Origin: Lateolabrax maculatus | Lineage: Eukaryota; Chordata; Actinopteri; Acropomatiformes; Lateolabracidae | Reading direction: 5' to 3' | NCBI GenBank assembly: GCA_031216445.1 | Contig: CM062213.1 | Coordinates: 2,804,001 to 2,868,000 of the forward strand | Length of the DNA stretch: 64,000 nucleotides | In this document: piece after piece, positions 62,497 through 64,000 of the stretch | Layout: each line of letters opens with the position of its first letter | How positions within the stretch are numbered: position 1 is the stretch's first letter | The notes under the pieces: generated by a model | Databases searched by the model: none | Told to the model about the DNA's origin: nothing | The model's input: the letters and a program-made list of their open reading frames with translations, nothing else | Program-made: the position numbers and the translations under genes

Positions 62497-63943
62497 CTGC
62501 AGGGAGTGGAAAAAAGCTCATGAATGACCTGCAATGTTTGTCTACCTTGAAAAAACTAAACTGAGTCTAAATAAAAGTTATGTGACTGCTATCAATCTGG
62601 GTGAAAATCAATAATGGAAATAAGCTGGAGGTTTTAACAATACAAGTCAGAATTGCATCCGGCCATATTGCATTAAAAACTGGAGGAAAAGTCCAGGTGG
62701 GAATTTATTTTGTCTGAAGTGTCCATGCTAGAAAATGAGAACACTATAGAGAAAACATGGGCCACATTGACTTCTTTTTTAATGGTGACATGCAAAAGGA
62801 AAAAAATAAAAAATGTATTTGGTATCTATCAAAACTTCATGGTATCTATCAAAAAAAAGAATTGAGAAAAATCTGAAAAGCTCTCTTGGCCAATGTGTAC
62901 GCACTTTTGAGCCAGGCCCTAACTTCAGCTTATCTACTGTCATGCTGCACCTGGTGCCAGGCTTCTTAACCAGATCGTGAGATAAAATAACAGATGTGCA
63001 ACATCAGGCAACCTTTATCCTGCACTGTACAACAAATTAGGTGAAAACTGATGAAAGGTTCATGTGGGTGAACCTCCCTGAATAAACAGACTATAGTCTA
63101 TTTGTTTAGAGGCAAAACTGTATCATGGAAAGTCTTGCCTTGACTAGTGTGACATTTTAAGCAAATTTGGGTTTATCTGTGGCAGGTCGGAGGGGAAAAC
63201 TTTTCAGTATATTCCTGCAAAACTGGATGCTGTTCATATCTTTTCATATCAGAATAATGTAACATATTCCTCTATTTGTGTTGTGATCTCTTTCCGTTAC
63301 TGTTCCGTTTTTACTGATTATGTGATGACCGCTTTTTCATCTCAGAATTGGACGTGCGAGGCAGCAGCAAAGTCGGCTCTGCCTGTAGGAATAGAGACCA
63401 TCCAACAGACTAGTCAATAAAAGAGAGGCAGCAACACTACATGGCTTCACAATAAAACTTTAACTAGTGGCTCAGGGTTATAAATCATAGTAGAGGGCTT
63501 TTTTTCACAGCTCCCCTTTATGTGTCCTTTCCCTGTGCCTGAGGGCAGTCGGAGGTCTGTGTGAGAAATCAGGCATCATTCAATCACAGCCTGAATCACT
63601 TCATCGTGTTAACAGATAATCGGAAAAGTGTTGCACTGGGGTCATTTTTCAAATGTGTCATACAGCATTATAAACCTCCATCTCTCCATGACAACAAAGT
63701 AACACAATGAAATGAAATACTGTGCTTGGGCCCCCACCACCAATATGGATACGTCCAAAAGACATTTTTCATGTTCATCTGTGGAAATGCTCATCTGCCC
63801 CTAACCCCTGTCTATAAAGTTCAAGCCAATTCAATACTTCAGGAAGCTTATATTGGGCTTTATATGGGATTAATATGTATTTGAGTGAAAAACCCACAAA
63901 TATAAGCAGAATGTTGGAGAAAATACACTTAGTGGCGGCTCAC
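62497..63943 (-). other. sema3f: last intron of sema3f
   Basis: This is a phase 0 intron of 1447 nt bounded by gtgagc and ctgcag on the - strand. It is AT-rich. I see no further exon or recognisable repeat in it. Confidence 0.85.
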
Positions 63944-64000
63944 CTCTTTCCTGCGGTCGCTGTTATCTCTCTGCAGATGCCATTTGATGACAGCATGTGG
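63944..64000 (-). CDS. sema3f: class 3 semaphorin, penultimate coding exon (partial)
   Basis: The last 57 nt of the window, read on the - strand, encode PHAVIKWHLQRDNSDRRKE and end at a donor GAG|gtgagc (intron starts at 63943). The frame is phase 0 and continues directly into the exon at 62496, joining as RRKE-MRSDGRILKTEQ. KW is the Ig-domain core tryptophan region. The exon is cut by the window edge, so its start and the sema domain lie outside. Confidence 0.9.

Noticed and set aside
61964..62527. 149-codon - strand frame and 108/144-codon + frames over the sema3f exon
   Set aside because: They overlap the semaphorin frame, which has the Ig and basic-tail motifs and correct splice phase.
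1..64000. tRNA, rRNA, CRISPR, operon or phage-type features
   Set aside because: No tRNA B-box context, rRNA segment, regularly spaced direct-repeat array or prokaryotic gene cluster was seen. The window is vertebrate.

Overview
The window is vertebrate nuclear DNA, almost certainly from a percomorph-type teleost fish. It has widely spaced short exons with GT-AG introns, many (CA)n microsatellites, an L2-type LINE, and several dispersed repeats of kinds I associate with spiny-rayed fish. There is no bacterial-style gene packing, operon, rRNA, tRNA or CRISPR array.

Two protein-coding genes can be read with confidence. The first is camkv on the + strand, encoding the CaM kinase-like vesicle-associated pseudokinase. 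Ten coding exons between 43684 and 50330 join in frame to a 434-residue protein. A probable non-coding first exon ends at a consensus donor at 16007/16008, which gives a first intron of about 27.7 kb. The 3' UTR probably runs to about 52.86 kb. The second is the C-terminal end of a class 3 semaphorin, best matched to sema3f, on the - strand (62026-62496 and 63944-64000). It is cut by the right edge of the window. The two genes converge tail to tail, with about 7 kb between their predicted 3' ends. CAMKV and SEMA3F both lie in human 3p21.31, so this looks like retained synteny. Both products act in neurons: camkv as a calmodulin-binding pseudokinase on vesicles and synapses, sema3f as a secreted guidance cue acting through neuropilins and plexins.

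Layout: 1-15.59 kb is non-coding flank with microsatellites and two DNA-transposon-like repeats. About 15.59-16.01 kb is the presumed camkv promoter and first exon. 16.0-43.67 kb is intron 1, holding most of the mobile DNA: a 5'-truncated L2-like LINE with an uninterrupted reverse-transcriptase frame (30.02-32.74 kb, - strand), a hAT-like element and two copies of a three-copy dispersed repeat. 43.67-52.87 kb is the camkv body and 3' UTR. 52.87-59.8 kb is intergenic, with another hAT-like repeat and a probable solo LTR. 59.8-64 kb is the sema3f 3' end.

I did not find a previously undescribed system. The points most worth a second look are a simple-repeat-encoded acidic extension after the basic C-terminus of sema3f, the camkv first exon with a long upstream ORF, the LINE with an open RT frame, and a small signal-peptide-like ORF abutting that LINE.
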